The position numbers and the translations under genes were made by a program. This document shows, in pieces, positions 26,418 through 33,330 of a stretch of 64,000 bases of DNA. Source of the stretch: Ferrovibrio sp046294345 (lineage in GTDB: Bacteria; Pseudomonadota; Alphaproteobacteria; Ferrovibrionales; Ferrovibrionaceae); NCBI GenBank assembly GCA_046294345.1, contig JBKBJT010000017.1, positions 11,565-75,564 of the forward strand, read 5' to 3'. The notes under the pieces are model-generated. The model saw only the letters and a list, made by a program, of their open reading frames with translations, made no database searches and was not told where the DNA came from. How positions within the stretch are numbered: position 1 is the first letter of the stretch; each line of letters opens with the position of its first letter.

Positions 26418-27081
26418 TCGCCTGATTACCGAAACGCGCACGCAGCGCGAAGCCTTCATTGCGACGCCCGTGATCCAGCGCGCCCTGCGCGAGGGCGTAT
26501 CGGCGCCGATGTACACCGCCTTCCTGGCGGAAGCCTATCATCATGTGCGCCATACCTGCCGCCTGCTCGCCACGGCGGCGGCCCGCTGCGGCGACAATGA
26601 TGGCCGCTATCTGGCAGCCCTGCTGGAATATATCGGCGAAGAGCGCGGCCACGAGGAGTGGATCCTGGACGATATCCGCGCGATGGGCGGCGATGCGGAT
26701 GCCGTGCGGCACGGCCAGGGAGACCTGCCCTGCCGCCTGATGGTCGCCTATGTCTATTACGCCATCGAGCATGTCAGCCCCTATGCCATGCTGGGCATGG
26801 TCCACGTGCTGGAGGGCATGTCGGCGGCACTGGCCGGCATTGCCGCCGGCAAACTGCAGGCCGCGCTGGGATCGGCCGAAGGCGGCGGCTTCAGCTACCT
26901 GAAATCCCATGGCGCGCTCGACCAGGACCATGTGGCCTTTTTTCAGACTCTGGTGAACGGCATAACCGACGATCAGGCCCAGCAGGCCATCATCGAGACC
27001 GCGAAGGTGGTCTATCACCTGTATGGCGAAATCTTCCGTGCCATCGATGCGCGTTTCGCGGAGCTGTCCCATGCAGCTTGA
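26404..27081 (+). CDS. Haem-oxygenase-like diiron oxidase (TenA/CADD/UndA-type)
   Basis: A 225-residue all-helical protein of the TenA/PqqC-like superfamily that keeps a metal-ligand set of haem-oxygenase-like diiron oxidases. Candidate ligands are Glu43 (FLAEAYHH), Glu79 or Glu80 with His83 (GEERGHEEW), Glu137 (VLEGMS) and the H-x3-D-x2-H triplet His169/Asp173/His176. From memory, the spacing from His83 to Glu137 (54) and from Glu137 to His169 (32) equals that of the ligands in Chlamydia CADD. True TenA thiaminases lack this set. Family reactions include oxidative decarboxylation of fatty acids to alkenes and N-oxygenation. It overlaps the ligase gene by 14 bases and has GGAGA upstream. Confidence 0.85.
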   Translation: MLFYDRLITETRTQREAFIATPVIQRALREGVSAPMYTAFLAEAYHHVRHTCRLLATAAARCGDNDGRYLAALLEYIGEERGHEEWILDDIRAMGGDADAVRHGQGDLPCRLMVAYVYYAIEHVSPYAMLGMVHVLEGMSAALAGIAAGKLQAALGSAEGGGFSYLKSHGALDQDHVAFFQTLVNGITDDQAQQAIIETAKVVYHLYGEIFRAIDARFAELSHAA

Positions 27082-27850
27082 GGGGCGCATCGTTGCGATC
27101 ACCGGCGCCGGCAGCGGCATCGGGCGGGCACTCGCGCTCAGCTTTGCCGGCCACGGCGCCTTTCCCATCCTGATCGGCCGGAACGAAAACAAGCTGAAGG
27201 AAACCGCGGCGCAGCTGCCGGCCGGCGCGATGGCCCGCTGCTGCGCGGCCGACATCACCACACCGCATGGCCGACAGGCCGTATTGCAGGCCTGCCGCGC
27301 CAGCGGGCAGCTTGACATCCTGGTCAACAATGCGGGCCTGGTGCCCAGCGGGCTGCTGAAAGATCTTTCCGATGCCGATCTGGAACAGGCGGCAGCGACC
27401 AATATCGTGGCGCCGATTGCACTGACCCGCGACCTGCTGCCGTTGCTGCGCCGCTCGGATCGCGCATGGATCGTCAACATCGGATCGATGTTCGGCGATA
27501 TCGGCCATCCGCATTTTGCCGCTTACTGCGCGACAAAGTTCGGTTTGCGCGGCTTCTCGGATGCGATCCGCCGTGAACTGGCCCGCGACAGGATCGGCGT
27601 TACCTACGCGGCGCCACGGGCCACAAGGACAGCCGCCACCGATGGCATGGCAACGCTCGTGTCGGGCTATCACATGAAGCTGGACGATCCGCTGGCTGTG
27701 GCGCGCCGGATCGTGGCGGCCGTCGCAGCCGAATCCACGACGGTGTTTCCCGGTGCAACGGAGCGCCTGCTGATTTTCATTCAGCGCTTTTTCCCTGCCC
27801 TGATCGACTTCGGGCTGCGGCGACAGGCTGCCGCAATCCTGGACAGGTGA
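27071..27850 (+). CDS. SDR family oxidoreductase (operon with diiron oxidase)
   Basis: A 259-residue classical short-chain dehydrogenase and the last gene of the four-gene operon, overlapping the oxidase gene by 11 bases. The cofactor motif is ITGAGSGIGRALA, followed by NNAG, the catalytic Ser in NIGSMFGD and YCATK (YxxxK). The loop after the first beta strand (LIGRNENKL, with an Arg) favours NADP(H). The C-terminal 40 residues are hydrophobic and basic (LLIFIQRFFPALIDFGLRRQ), suggesting membrane or lipid contact, as in SDRs that reduce fatty acyl substrates. A reductive step on an acyl intermediate is the likely role. Confidence 0.88.
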   Translation: MQLEGRIVAITGAGSGIGRALALSFAGHGAFPILIGRNENKLKETAAQLPAGAMARCCAADITTPHGRQAVLQACRASGQLDILVNNAGLVPSGLLKDLSDADLEQAAATNIVAPIALTRDLLPLLRRSDRAWIVNIGSMFGDIGHPHFAAYCATKFGLRGFSDAIRRELARDRIGVTYAAPRATRTAATDGMATLVSGYHMKLDDPLAVARRIVAAVAAESTTVFPGATERLLIFIQRFFPALIDFGLRRQAAAILDR

Positions 27851-27851
27851 A

Positions 27852-27902
27852 GCCAGGTCGGCCGCATCGCGCTCGGCAGTACGCGATGCGGCCTTGCCTG
27901 GC
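27852..27902. repeat. Long imperfect inverted repeat between convergent operons
   Basis: GCCAGG (27852-27857) and GGCCGCATCGCG (27860-27871) pair with CGCGATGCGGCC (27882-27893) and CCTGGC (27897-27902), an 18-bp stem with one small internal loop. It lies between the stops of the SDR and YopT-like genes. No long T run follows, so it is a likely bidirectional stop or mRNA-end structure rather than a textbook terminator. Confidence 0.7.
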
Positions 27903-28030
27903 GGTCAGATCACCGCCGCCGGGTTGGCCATGCCGGTGGGGGAGCATGGGCCGGTGCGGCGCGCGGTGAAGGAGTCCTGCATGCGCAGGGCCAGGTGCGT
28001 GTTGGCCGGCCGCGATGGATGCTGCGGCCG

Positions 28031-28651
28031 TCAGGCGAGCGGGATCACCAGCCCTTTCCGGATTTTGTAAAACGCGAAGAGTTCGGCGGTGGCGCCATCC
28101 AGCGCCTGCAGCCGCGCCGGATCGATCACCAGCACGCCCTGCTGCGGATCGAGCAGAAAGGTCTTGCCGCCCTTTGCCATGGCGGCCATGGCATGGCTGC
28201 CGCCACTCTTGCCGGCGAAGATGACCAACGCCATCGGCGGCCAGGCGGCCGAGGCCTTCAGGCCCTGCTGGATGCGCGTCGCCATGTCGCCGGCGGTGGC
28301 GAAGCCATCCTCGGGCGCCAGCCGGCAGACTCGCCTTCCCTTGCGCGAGGCGAGTTCGACCAGATCGCTGGCGGGCTGGAACCAGTCGCCGGCGGCGAAG
28401 AAGCGTGTATGGCCGGCCTGCTGCTGGGCGAGCTGGCGCAGGTAGCGCGGGCCGGTTTTGCTCTTGATGTTGTCGCGCATGGCGCCCCAGACGATGCCGG
28501 GCGTCTTGGCCGTGGAGAGGCTGCAATTCACCGCCCAGACAATGCACAGCATCAGGCACAACCCGCCGGCATGCTCTGCGCCGCCGGCCGCCTTCACGAT
28601 CTCGGCCGGGCAGCCGCCATCGGCCGGGCCGACATAATCCCCGATCGGCAT
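28031..28651 (-). CDS. YopT-like (C58) cysteine protease homologue, copy B
   Basis: A 206-residue protein, the last gene of the minus-strand operon and a tandem paralogue of the gene just upstream. It keeps a possible catalytic triad in the order and spacing of YopT/C58 peptidases: Cys32 (GGLCLMLCIVWA), His153 (GGSHAMAAM) and Asp168 (FLLDPQQGV). Middle segments LRQLAQQQAG, AAGDWFQPASDLVELASR and VIFAGKSGG align with the partner. No signal peptide is present. YopT-type enzymes cleave host or target proteins near lipidated cysteines. Here the target is unknown. AGGGAGAAC precedes the ATG. The family assignment rests on motif pattern only. Confidence 0.6.
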   Translation of the reverse strand: MPIGDYVGPADGGCPAEIVKAAGGAEHAGGLCLMLCIVWAVNCSLSTAKTPGIVWGAMRDNIKSKTGPRYLRQLAQQQAGHTRFFAAGDWFQPASDLVELASRKGRRVCRLAPEDGFATAGDMATRIQQGLKASAAWPPMALVIFAGKSGGSHAMAAMAKGGKTFLLDPQQGVLVIDPARLQALDGATAELFAFYKIRKGLVIPLA

Positions 28652-28770
28652 TCCGTTCTCCCTGCTGATGATGCGGCGCCGGCGACCTTGAACCGCCGGG
28701 CCCGTGCCGGTTGCGAGATGGCCGCACCGCGTGTCGGCGCGATGCGGCCGGTTCGATGCGGCCGGTGGCG

Positions 28771-29421
28771 TCAGGTCAGCGGGACGACCTGGGACTTGGC
28801 GATCTGGTAGTTGAAATACGCGTTCATGTCGCCCAGCACCGTGGCCAGGCTGTGGCCGCGGCTTTCGTCAATGATGGCGACCCCGAGATTGGGATCGTAG
28901 AGATAGATCACGCCGTCGCCCTGCGAGGTATGCACCCGCGCCGCGGCGATGCAATGCGCGCCCCCACGACAGTTGAAGAAGATCAACACCAGCTTGGGCC
29001 CGGTGGTGGAGGAGACGAGGCCGGCCTTGACCAGCGACGCGAGCGCGGGAATATCGGCGTTTGTCGAATCGTTCGGGGCCAGCTTCTTCACGTGATGGGC
29101 GTTGCGCGAGCCCAGTTCCACCGCATCGGTTGCGGCCTTGAACCAGTCGCCGCTCCAGAAGTATTTCAGCAGCCCGACCTGCTGCTGGGCGATCTGCTTG
29201 AAGTAGTAGATGTTCTCCCGCCGCATGGCACGCCAGACCAGGTTGGGCGCGGTGCCGGAATCCTGGATGCAGCGCAGCGCCCAGTTGGTGCTGAGCATGA
29301 AGCAGATGCCGGCGCGATAGTTCTGCGGGTTTATGTTCTGGTCGTTGACCAGTTCCACCTTGGCGATGATATCGACCTGGGGATCGCGGTCGTCAGGATG
29401 CACATAGGTATCGAAAGGCAT
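28771..29421 (-). CDS. YopT-like (C58) cysteine protease homologue, copy A
   Basis: A 216-residue protein with the same layout as its neighbour: Cys40 in AGICFMLSTNWALR, His156 in GGAHCIAAAR and Asp176 in IYLYDPNLGV. These positions and the sequence DPN fit the Cys-His-Asp triad of YopT/AvrPphB-type C58 peptidases. The aromatic segment KYFWSGDWFKAATDAVELGSR is shared with copy B at roughly 40% identity by eye. There is no export signal, so secretion would need a dedicated route. GGGAGAC is a good ribosome site. It sits 96 bases after the GH19 gene in a nine-gene operon. Confidence 0.65.
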   Translation of the reverse strand: MPFDTYVHPDDRDPQVDIIAKVELVNDQNINPQNYRAGICFMLSTNWALRCIQDSGTAPNLVWRAMRRENIYYFKQIAQQQVGLLKYFWSGDWFKAATDAVELGSRNAHHVKKLAPNDSTNADIPALASLVKAGLVSSTTGPKLVLIFFNCRGGAHCIAAARVHTSQGDGVIYLYDPNLGVAIIDESRGHSLATVLGDMNAYFNYQIAKSQVVPLT

Positions 29422-29517
29422 GGTTTCGTCTCCCGTGTTGAGATGGCCGGCCGTGCCGGCCGTTCAGCCGGACGCGCGCCCACCGCCGCGCGGCCCGGAT
29501 CCGTGTTGCGCCGACCC

Positions 29518-30363
29518 TCAGGCTGCGCTGTTTTCTTGGCCGTTCGCTGTTTTGGCGCCCTTGTCCGCCACGGGCGCATCGTCGCGCACCAGCAGCCACT
29601 TGGCCCGCGCCAAGAAATCGGCGCGCTCGGCCAGACCGTTAAAGCCGCCATTGACGCGGCGTGTGATCTCGCGCAGGTCGTCGCGGTCGGCCAGGGCGTT
29701 GAGCTGGCGCTTGTCCCAGAACCAGCCGGCGACATCGACGGCGAGGTCGGGATCGGTGGCCACCAGTGTCGGCTTGTCGGTGGTTTCGAAATTCTTGCCG
29801 CAGGCCTTGCCGTAATCGCGGTAATTGGCCCGGCCGGTGAGCTGGATCAGGCCGCGGCCCTTGAATAGCGGGCCGTCGCCCGGCTGGGTGTTGCCCAGGT
29901 CGACGCGGCCTTCATAGGCCTCGCCGCTGGCGATCTCCTCGGTGTAGCGCAGACAGCCGCTTTCATGGGCGATCTGAGCCAGGAAATGCGCAATGCGCAG
30001 CGGCGTGTTGATCTGGTAGCGGTTCATGGTGGCCAGAATCGCGTTGAAGAAATCGTCGATCCGGGCCGCCTGTGCGCTGGTCATCACGATCCACAGCTTC
30101 TGCCGCACGAGGGCGGGCGGCAGGCCGCGCCGCAGGGCATCGAGGATCTCGTCGTTGGCGGTGATGGGCGTGTCGCTGCGCGCGCCGATCGCCTTGCAGA
30201 AGGTGGCGAGCGCCGCGGCGCTGCTGGGCCCCCAGGCGCCATCGACCTTGAGGTCGCTGGCCAGGCCGCAGCGGTCGCGGTTCATGTTGAGCAGAAGCTG
30301 GATGCAGCGCACGTCGTTTGCCGCGTTCACCCCGCCATTGCCGACCGAATTGCTGATGCACAT
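29518..30363 (-). CDS. GH19 (chitinase/endolysin-like) glycoside hydrolase with N-terminal PG-binding-like domain
   Basis: A 281-residue enzyme. Residues 8-60 resemble a peptidoglycan-binding repeat (IQLLLNMNRD, then VDGAWGPSSAAALATF). The rest is a GH19 lysozyme-like domain with the catalytic Glu in IAHFLAQIAHESG (Glu134), a second acidic site in TEEIASGEAYEGR and the signature GDGPLFKGRGLIQLTGRANY. GH19 enzymes of bacteria and phages usually cut peptidoglycan rather than chitin. There is no signal peptide and no phage context, which suggests release through another secretion route or by lysis. ATG 30363 is preceded by GAGGGAGATG; an in-frame start 42 bases upstream lacks a site. Confidence 0.88.
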   Translation of the reverse strand: MCISNSVGNGGVNAANDVRCIQLLLNMNRDRCGLASDLKVDGAWGPSSAAALATFCKAIGARSDTPITANDEILDALRRGLPPALVRQKLWIVMTSAQAARIDDFFNAILATMNRYQINTPLRIAHFLAQIAHESGCLRYTEEIASGEAYEGRVDLGNTQPGDGPLFKGRGLIQLTGRANYRDYGKACGKNFETTDKPTLVATDPDLAVDVAGWFWDKRQLNALADRDDLREITRRVNGGFNGLAERADFLARAKWLLVRDDAPVADKGAKTANGQENSAA

Positions 30364-30504
30364 CAAACATCTCCCTCGTTGCAAGCCTTGCTGCGGACAC
30401 GGCATCCCCGTGCGGCAGGACGCGACGGCGCCGCCGTGGAAGAATTCGTGCTGTGTTGGATCGGCCGGCGGGTCTGGCGCGATGAGCGCCAGCCCGCGCA
30501 GCTT

Positions 30505-30921
30505 TCAGTCGCGCTTCTGCGCCGGCTGCAGCCTGATCTTCTGGCTGGCGCCGCGATCCGCGCCGACCAGTTCAAGCTGCAGGTCGGCGCCGTCGCTCTG
30601 CACCCGCGCGTACCCCTGGGTGTAGGGCCGACAGGCACCAGCACCCGAACCCTTGAAGGAATAGATCGCGGCCTTGTCGCGGATACCGGAATATTCCAGC
30701 TCGAAGCCGCAGACCCAGGGCTCCTGGAAACGGATGCGGCCACCGGCATCGCCGGGCGCCTTCGCTGCCTCCAGGCTCAGGATCACCACCACCGGGCGGC
30801 CGCGATCCTCCAGGCTGCCGCGATATTCGCCACCGGCCGGCTGAATCTGGGCCGGCTGGGCCAGGACGGGGGTCGCAGCCAGCAGGGTGGCGGCGAAGAA
30901 GGTGAGAAGCGTGCTTGTCAT
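30505..30921 (-). CDS. Small secreted protein of unknown function
   Basis: A 138-residue protein with a clear signal peptide (TLLTFFAATLLAATPVLAQ). The mature part is beta-rich with two cysteines that could form a disulfide (WVCGFELEYSG and GAGACRPYTQG). A short SLEDRGRPVVVILSLE strand pair lies at the front. I do not recognise a family. It resembles small periplasmic beta proteins such as lysozyme inhibitors in size and Cys content, which would make sense next to a GH19 muramidase, but no inhibitor motif is visible. GGGAGA precedes the start. Confidence 0.65.
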   Translation of the reverse strand: MTSTLLTFFAATLLAATPVLAQPAQIQPAGGEYRGSLEDRGRPVVVILSLEAAKAPGDAGGRIRFQEPWVCGFELEYSGIRDKAAIYSFKGSGAGACRPYTQGYARVQSDGADLQLELVGADRGASQKIRLQPAQKRD

Positions 30922-30964
30922 CTTTATCTCCCGTGTCGTCAGGCGTTGAAGCTGTGGCGCGGCG

Positions 30965-31192
30965 TCAATTGGTGAGCAGCGCCAGGGTTTCGGTGATCAC
31001 GCGGGCCAGCCGCGGCTGGAACAGACCGATGGCGATCAGTGCCAGCACGGCAAGCAGCAGGATCGCGATGGTGATCTGGAGCAGGCGGGCCTTGTCCCCG
31101 GCCGCCAGCGGTGGATCGACAATGTCGCGTAGGATGGATGCCTCCTTGTCCGAGAGAACGAGCAGCAATGTGTCGTCAGAGCGTTTCGCCAT
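30965..31192 (-). CDS. Small single-span membrane protein
   Basis: A 75-residue protein. Residues 1-38 are cytoplasmic and charged (SDKEASILRDIVDPPLAAGDK), residues 39-60 form one membrane helix (LLQITIAILLLAVLALIAIGLF), and a short tail follows. It is not a known family. Size and layout resemble a holin-like or anchoring subunit, and its position two genes from a GH19 enzyme makes a release role conceivable, but there is no direct evidence. The ATG lies inside the preceding gene (17-base overlap), which supports translation in the same operon. Confidence 0.65.
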   Translation of the reverse strand: MAKRSDDTLLLVLSDKEASILRDIVDPPLAAGDKARLLQITIAILLLAVLALIAIGLFQPRLARVITETLALLTN

Positions 31193-31565
31193 CTGTGGTC
31201 TTCTCCCCCTGTTGCACGATGTCTGCGTTGATGGTGCGGCCATAGCGGCTGAGCAGCTTGCCTTCCAGCCGCACTTCGATCTGTTCGCCGCTTGCATCGC
31301 GCACGCCGATGGAGAGCCGCAGCAAATTGCCTTCGCGATCGATGGTCTGCAGTTTCGGTCGCCCGATGCGCAGCGCGAAGGCGCCGGGTTCGGCCATGCC
31401 GCCGGTGGCGGCGGCCTCTTTCGGGCCGATGCGCTCCAGCGTGGCAGCCAGGTCGACGTCCATCGAGGTGACCTGGGCCTCGGCCCCGCCATGCGTCTGC
31501 TTGTGCGCCAGGCCGAAAGCGATGCCGATGGAACGCGCGAAATCCTCAAGGCGACGGATCGTCAT
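31176..31565 (-). CDS. Hypothetical protein in DUF2589 operon
   Basis: A 129-residue soluble protein of no family known to me. It starts TIRRLEDFARSIGIAFGLAHKQTH, an amphipathic helix, then has a beta-rich core (FALRIGRPKLQTIDREGNLLRLSIGVRDASGEQIEVRLEG) that looks like a small beta sandwich of the kind seen in the DUF2589 neighbours. The start ATG overlaps the stop of the upstream gene (ATGA), so the two are coupled. Longer in-frame starts would run back into that gene and are unlikely. Confidence 0.65.
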   Translation of the reverse strand: MTIRRLEDFARSIGIAFGLAHKQTHGGAEAQVTSMDVDLAATLERIGPKEAAATGGMAEPGAFALRIGRPKLQTIDREGNLLRLSIGVRDASGEQIEVRLEGKLLSRYGRTINADIVQQGEKTTDGETL

Positions 31566-31831
31566 GACTTTGCCTTGTCTTCGAGCCAGTAGGGTTTGCG
31601 CGGAAACCCGATGTGATAGACCATCGCCTGCAGCACCACCTGGTGTTCGCCGATATTGAGCAGGCTGAAATTCTTCTCGATGCCGATGATGCGCCCGCGC
31701 GCCGTGGGCTCGAGGCATTTGTTGAGCAGATCGGCTTCCGCCTGGATGGCCTCTTCCGACGACAGCCTTTCCGGGTCGGTACTGCCGACCGTGATGCGTT
31801 TCACGTATTTCACATCCGTCAAATCAAACAT
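31562..31831 (-). CDS. Hypothetical protein in DUF2589 operon
   Basis: An 89-residue protein of no family known to me. It is hydrophilic at the ends with a beta-rich middle (RGRIIGIEKNFSLLNIGEHQVVLQAMVYHIGF) and begins FDLTDVKYVKRITVGSTDP. GGGAAGG precedes the ATG. It follows the second DUF2589 gene at 69 bases and is translationally coupled to the next one. Together with that gene it may form a small two-subunit partner of the DUF2589 proteins. Confidence 0.65.
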   Translation of the reverse strand: MFDLTDVKYVKRITVGSTDPERLSSEEAIQAEADLLNKCLEPTARGRIIGIEKNFSLLNIGEHQVVLQAMVYHIGFPRKPYWLEDKAKS

Positions 31832-31900
31832 TGTGAAACACCTTCCCGGAAAAGCCCGGCCATTTGAGGCCCCTTATGCGTTACCTGCCCTGCAAGCGGC

Positions 31901-32530
31901 TTAGTGCTGGGTGATCGCCTTCGGCGCCACCGAGCTGGCGATCATGTCGAGTACGCGCGCCAGGCCTTCGGGCATGCCGTCGTCGCTGGCATGCACCTCG
32001 ACATGGTACTTGGCCGACTGGTCGGTCGAGCGGGTGTTCTCCTTGTGCGAGGAGACCGAACCCGAGATCTTCACCGTGGCGCTGATCGGGCCCCAGCCGA
32101 TCTTGGCCTGGGCTTCCATCGCCGCCTGCATGTCGGTGGCTTCCTTCGAGGCCTCGGAGTTCTTCACCTCCATGTCGAAGGTGATGTCGACCTTGTTGAT
32201 CGACAGGTTCGGCACCTTGACCACCGCAAGCAGCGGCACGCTGAGTTCCACCGTCTCCATCGGCAGGGTGGCGGTGCCATCCTCCGGAGCCTTCTGGGTC
32301 GAAGGCCGGTCGAACTTGAAGGTGACGTTGCGCACGTCGCCTACGGCGTTCGGATCGGCGACGGCGCCCTGGGCCGGTGCAGGCGGCGGCAGGAAGCCGA
32401 TCACCTTGATGAAGTTGGCCGTGGCATTGGCCAGGCGGATCTGAGCGTCGCAGGCCGCGGTAAGCGGACCGCCGATCAGATCGCCCATGGGCAGGCCGCG
32501 GAATTGGTCGGCCATTGAGAAATTCGGCAT
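31901..32530 (-). CDS. DUF2589 domain-containing protein, copy 2
   Basis: A 209-residue protein that matches the DUF2589 pattern: an N-terminal amphipathic LPMGDLIGGPLTAACDAQ, then LANATANFIKVIGF, a middle beta region with VELSVPLLAVVKVPNLSINKVDITFDMEVK, and a final strand YHVEVHASDDGMPEGLARVL. Family function is unknown. It is a paralogue of the gene just upstream; both share the beta-core phrase (LSINKVDITFD against LAVKDMEISFD) and the GMPEGLARV/GMARL ending. There is no signal peptide. AGAGGAGT is a strong ribosome site. Confidence 0.8.
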   Translation of the reverse strand: MPNFSMADQFRGLPMGDLIGGPLTAACDAQIRLANATANFIKVIGFLPPPAPAQGAVADPNAVGDVRNVTFKFDRPSTQKAPEDGTATLPMETVELSVPLLAVVKVPNLSINKVDITFDMEVKNSEASKEATDMQAAMEAQAKIGWGPISATVKISGSVSSHKENTRSTDQSAKYHVEVHASDDGMPEGLARVLDMIASSVAPKAITQH

Positions 32531-32551
32531 GGAACGGACTCCTCTGGTTGG

Positions 32552-33124
32552 TTAGATGGACTTGTCGAGATGGTGGATCAGCCGCGCCATGCCTTCTGAC
32601 GGAGGCTGACTCTCGACCCGGAGGGTGATGTGGGCCATCGGCCCGCCATCACGATTCTTGGAAGCGCTCATATCGACGCTCAACGGCGCATGGGCATCGC
32701 TGGGCCAGACATCGGGCTTGGCGGCATCCTGGCCGTCTTTCGCCGCATCGTCCTTGCCATTGGTGCCATCAGCGGCGGCATCGGCTGCTTTCGCGGAACT
32801 CAGTTTCGGTTCCGGCTTGCCCGGTTCGGGCTGGCCGCCCAGGCCGACATCGAAGCTGATCTCCATGTCCTTGACGGCGAGCAGGCGCGCGCCGATCAGC
32901 GACAGCAGCGGCACGCGCACCAGGCGTTCGTCGCCGTCCTGGGCATCCGGCGCCATGGAGGGCAGCCGCACATCGACGCTGACCGGCCGGTTGTCGGCGT
33001 CGAAATACTGCCGCACGGTGGAAATCTGATAGCGGTGAATCTTGTCCTGCGCCTCGGCGACGGCACCGGCGATGCTTTGGATCAGATGATGCAGAGACAG
33101 GTTGGCCACGTTCCGCTCCCCCAT
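32552..33124 (-). CDS. DUF2589 domain-containing protein, copy 1
   Basis: A 190-residue first gene of the operon. It has NLSLHHLIQSIAGAVAEAQD near the start, RVPLLSLIGARLLAVKDMEISFDVGL in the middle, an acidic Ala/Lys/Asp linker of about 40 residues (KAADAAADGTNGKDDAAKDG) and HITLRVESQPPSEGMARLIH at the end. This is the DUF2589 pattern with an insert. I start it at ATG 33124 behind GGAGAGCGG. An in-frame start at 33205 would add 27 Pro-rich residues without a ribosome site. The protein has no export signal. It probably forms a heteromer with copy 2. Confidence 0.75.
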   Translation of the reverse strand: MGERNVANLSLHHLIQSIAGAVAEAQDKIHRYQISTVRQYFDADNRPVSVDVRLPSMAPDAQDGDERLVRVPLLSLIGARLLAVKDMEISFDVGLGGQPEPGKPEPKLSSAKAADAAADGTNGKDDAAKDGQDAAKPDVWPSDAHAPLSVDMSASKNRDGGPMAHITLRVESQPPSEGMARLIHHLDKSI

Positions 33125-33330
33125 TAGCCGCTCTCCGTCGATTACGAAGAGTGGCGATGCTGGCGGTTCGGGCGGCGGCACATCCGGAAGTGATCCCTTG
33201 TGCACTGCGCCCTATCCGTCTGCGGGTGATCAAAGCGCAAGCGTTCGGAAGCGTCGCGGGACCAGCGTTTCAAAAACCTGGATGGGCGTCCCAAACGCGC
33301 GAAGCCGCGTATTGGTACTCTTGTATGCGC

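Noticed and set aside
27983..28072. Short plus-strand ORF behind AAGGAG, opposite the end of protease copy B
   Set aside because: 29 codons, Arg/Cys-rich, no similarity and antisense to coding sequence; probably chance.
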